64,000 nt of DNA. It comes from Flavobacterium gelatinilyticum. Its GTDB lineage: Bacteria; Bacteroidota; Bacteroidia; Flavobacteriales; Flavobacteriaceae. Shown here one piece after another: positions 62,385 through 64,000 of the stretch. Position numbers and translations under genes: made by a program. The notes under the pieces are model-generated. The model did not search any database. It saw nothing but the letters and a program-made list of their open reading frames with translations, and had not been told where the DNA came from. The stretch lies in NCBI RefSeq assembly GCF_027111295.1, contig NZ_CP114287.1, positions 5,270,001-5,334,000 on the forward strand, read 5' to 3'. How positions within the stretch are numbered: the first letter of the stretch is position 1; each line of letters opens with the position of its first letter.

Positions 62385-63542
62385 ATGACTAAAACTTTAA
62401 AACAATACTTCGTTAAATCTTTTATCGTTCTTGCACTTATACATTTGGCTTATTTTTTATACGGCTATTTTACTTTTGAAGGAATCGGAAAAATAGACAT
62501 TTACTCAGAGTTTTACAGGTTCAAGTTTTATGATGATGTGTCGATTTCGCACTTTTTTGTAAGCGGTTTGTTTTTACTTTTCTTTTTACTTTTTCTGCTG
62601 AAGAACCATTCGAAGCAGCAATATTCATTTGGAAAAATTGTTCAGGCTGGCGGTTTACTTCTTTTGGTTTCTTTTTTCACGTTTACGTTTTTCATCAGTT
62701 TCAGTTTTGGACAGAATGCAAAGCTGAAAAGTGAATTACCGGAGAAAAAATACAATGCAGATAAAGAACTGCTGAATGTTTTAAATCCGTTTTTATATAC
62801 TTCTTATAGCTCTGAAAAGCTTTTTAATTACGAGAATATATTATATCCAAAACCTTATCCGGTAATTAAGGAGGAAATACAGGTGCAGCTTTATCATGAT
62901 CAGTTTAATACCGAGACGGTTTATTTTAGTATTGATACTTTAAAGATTTTGACAGAAACGTACAATAAGGTTTCCGGAAAAACAGATTCAATTCTTGATA
63001 TTGCGGGACTTGACGAGAATATTCTGAAAGACCGAATCATCAAAAAAACAGTTATTAAAGACAGTACGCAGATTATTTTTAAAGGTGCTGAGATAAATCC
63101 TGAATACGATGATGATATTTGTATTTTTTTAATGAATAAATCGTTGTATAAGCCAGTTCACGGTGATTCGGTTAAAACACAGCAATACAATGCGGCGGTA
63201 AAACGCTATAAACTGCTTTATAAGTACAAAAAAGATTCGCTTGAATATCAGTTTAAAAAGCTGGATACTTTATTTAAAAAGTACCATATTGAAACCCAGA
63301 TTGTGCCTAAACAATTAACCGCATCGGCTTTTTATTTTAAGGAACACCGAAACGAATATTTAAATTCAATCCCCAATAGTTTTGACAGAAAGGCGCTGAA
63401 TGAAAAATTCCAGACTCTGGAACGTTATTTCTATGAACCCAATTATCTGCATCCGTCGATTATGCCGATATTTTTTGCAGTTGTTTTTTCAGTTTGGCTG
63501 ATTTTGTTTTTACTATATTTTCTATTCAATAACAGAAAGTAA
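62385..63542 (+). CDS. membrane protein of unknown function
   Basis: This 385-residue protein has three N-terminal hydrophobic helices (about residues 10-30, 55-72 and 88-110), a large soluble region of about 230 residues, and a C-terminal helix (MPIFFAVVFSVWLILFLLYFLF). No catalytic motif or family is recognised. Probably an inner-membrane protein with a periplasmic or cytoplasmic middle domain. Stand-alone gene. Confidence 0.75.
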   Translation: MTKTLKQYFVKSFIVLALIHLAYFLYGYFTFEGIGKIDIYSEFYRFKFYDDVSISHFFVSGLFLLFFLLFLLKNHSKQQYSFGKIVQAGGLLLLVSFFTFTFFISFSFGQNAKLKSELPEKKYNADKELLNVLNPFLYTSYSSEKLFNYENILYPKPYPVIKEEIQVQLYHDQFNTETVYFSIDTLKILTETYNKVSGKTDSILDIAGLDENILKDRIIKKTVIKDSTQIIFKGAEINPEYDDDICIFLMNKSLYKPVHGDSVKTQQYNAAVKRYKLLYKYKKDSLEYQFKKLDTLFKKYHIETQIVPKQLTASAFYFKEHRNEYLNSIPNSFDRKALNEKFQTLERYFYEPNYLHPSIMPIFFAVVFSVWLILFLLYFLFNNRK

Positions 63543-63555
63543 AAATCAAAAAAAT

Positions 63556-63602
63556 AAATTCCAAATTTCAATGTGAACATATCGCATTGGAATTTGGAAT
63601 TT
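63556..63602. terminator. bidirectional terminator hairpin
   Basis: An 18-bp stem (starting AAATTCCAAATTTCAATG) with one G-U pair and A/T flanks. It separates the membrane protein from the convergent partial gene. Confidence 0.8.
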
Positions 63603-63642
63603 TTGTATTGAGATCTTTAAGTTGAAATTTGAATATTTAAAA

Positions 63643-64000
63643 CTAAACCCTATTATAGTCTGCTCTCCAGTGTACGATTGCTTTTTTGATGGCATCGCCG
63701 GTTAAATTGTTTTTTAAAGCATCGTCCAGAAGAGGGAGTAATTCGTCGTCCGGTGCAAAACGCAGTGCAAAAATCTGATCATCTGTAAGTTTGTATTCAA
63801 ATTCTTCGAGTCTTTTTCCTGTCAGGGTAAAATAACGGTAACGGAGTTCCAGTCGTACAATGCGGTTTTGCAGTATTAAAGCGTAGTGCTGCCGGAGCAT
63901 ATAAGCCAGAAAAAGTATAAGAAAGAATGCCCCGCTTATAAAAGACCAGATAAGAGGCTCGTTTGTTTTACAGCTAAAATAAAGAGAAGCTCCTAAAAAA
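63643..64000 (-). CDS. DUF6526-like membrane protein (5' partial)
   Basis: The frame stays open to the window edge, so the gene starts beyond 64000; the Met at 63900 is internal. About 119 residues are seen. A hydrophobic segment (IWSFISGAFFLILFLAY) precedes a soluble C-terminal part with RIVRLELRYRYFTLTGKRLEEFE, FALRFAPDDELLPLLDDALK and AIKKAIVHWRADYNRV. This C-terminal pattern matches DUF6526 proteins. Function unknown. Confidence 0.75.
   Translation of the reverse strand, partial: FLGASLYFSCKTNEPLIWSFISGAFFLILFLAYMLRQHYALILQNRIVRLELRYRYFTLTGKRLEEFEYKLTDDQIFALRFAPDDELLPLLDDALKNNLTGDAIKKAIVHWRADYNRV

Noticed and set aside
1..64000. CRISPR array, prophage or intact insertion sequence
   Set aside because: No regular repeat-spacer pattern, no phage structural genes and no transposase gene were seen.

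Overview
The window is AT-rich chromosomal DNA from a member of the Bacteroidota, most probably Flavobacterium or a close relative. Evidence for this is two SusC/SusD pairs, an ECF sigma/FecR/SusC trio, a DUF6377-type regulator, TAnnTTTG promoter boxes (the clearest lies before tRNA-Tyr), many long-stem A/T-flanked terminators, and short intergenic repeats of the kind seen in flavobacteria. No rRNA operon, CRISPR array, phage or intact insertion sequence was seen.

Layout. 1-6.4 kb: tail of a DUF4249 lipoprotein, an NmrA-like reductase, a MITE-like element, an SDR/HxlR divergent pair, and a run of hydrolases (alpha/beta hydrolase, isochorismatase-like, secreted esterase, secreted protein of unknown function). 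6.6-17.2 kb: signalling. A TPR histidine kinase faces an NtrC-type response regulator; two more alpha/beta hydrolases, a membrane-anchored SDR, a GAF hybrid kinase with a degenerate Hpt-like tail, and a small membrane protein with a PRC-barrel protein follow. 17.3-19.8 kb: two lipoproteins (leucine-rich-repeat-like and TM1410/GH114-like). 19.9-24.1 kb: a reduced Rnf-like operon (small membrane protein, ApbE, RnfC, RnfD, nitroreductase lipoprotein). 24.4-33.5 kb: FecI/FecR-controlled SusC/SusD system with a calcineurin-like phosphoesterase and a glycerophosphodiester phosphodiesterase, which looks like organophosphate scavenging. 33.6-37.1 kb: two-gene operon of a flavin amine/amino-acid oxidase and a 2-oxo-acid decarboxylase. 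37.6 kb: tRNA-Tyr. 38.1-39.3 kb: TlpA-type thiol-disulfide protein interrupted by an in-frame TGA. 39.5-42.1 kb: small conserved proteins, including a J-domain/KTSC fusion and a YchJ homologue. 42.2-45.0 kb: a VWA protein and a MoxR-like AAA+ ATPase. 45.1-49.0 kb: DMT exporter, two Cys-containing micro-ORFs around a strong terminator, glutamate dehydrogenase family enzyme, sterol desaturase family protein. 49.1-60.8 kb: polysaccharide utilisation locus (DUF6377 regulator, two accessory surface/secreted proteins, SusC, SusD, GH99/GH71-like and GH97 enzymes). 60.8-64 kb: an outer-membrane beta-barrel-like protein, a structured repeat RNA candidate, a membrane protein and a partial DUF6526 protein.

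The most notable points are the reduced Rnf/ApbE/nitroreductase locus with no recognisable flavinylation motif in its RnfD, the Cys-rich micro-ORFs with an intervening terminator before the glutamate dehydrogenase, the TGA-split TlpA protein, the Hpt-like domain with Glu at the phosphohistidine position, the MITE-like insertion, and the hairpin-rich element near 62.2 kb. Family names come from recognising motifs by eye; no database search was run.
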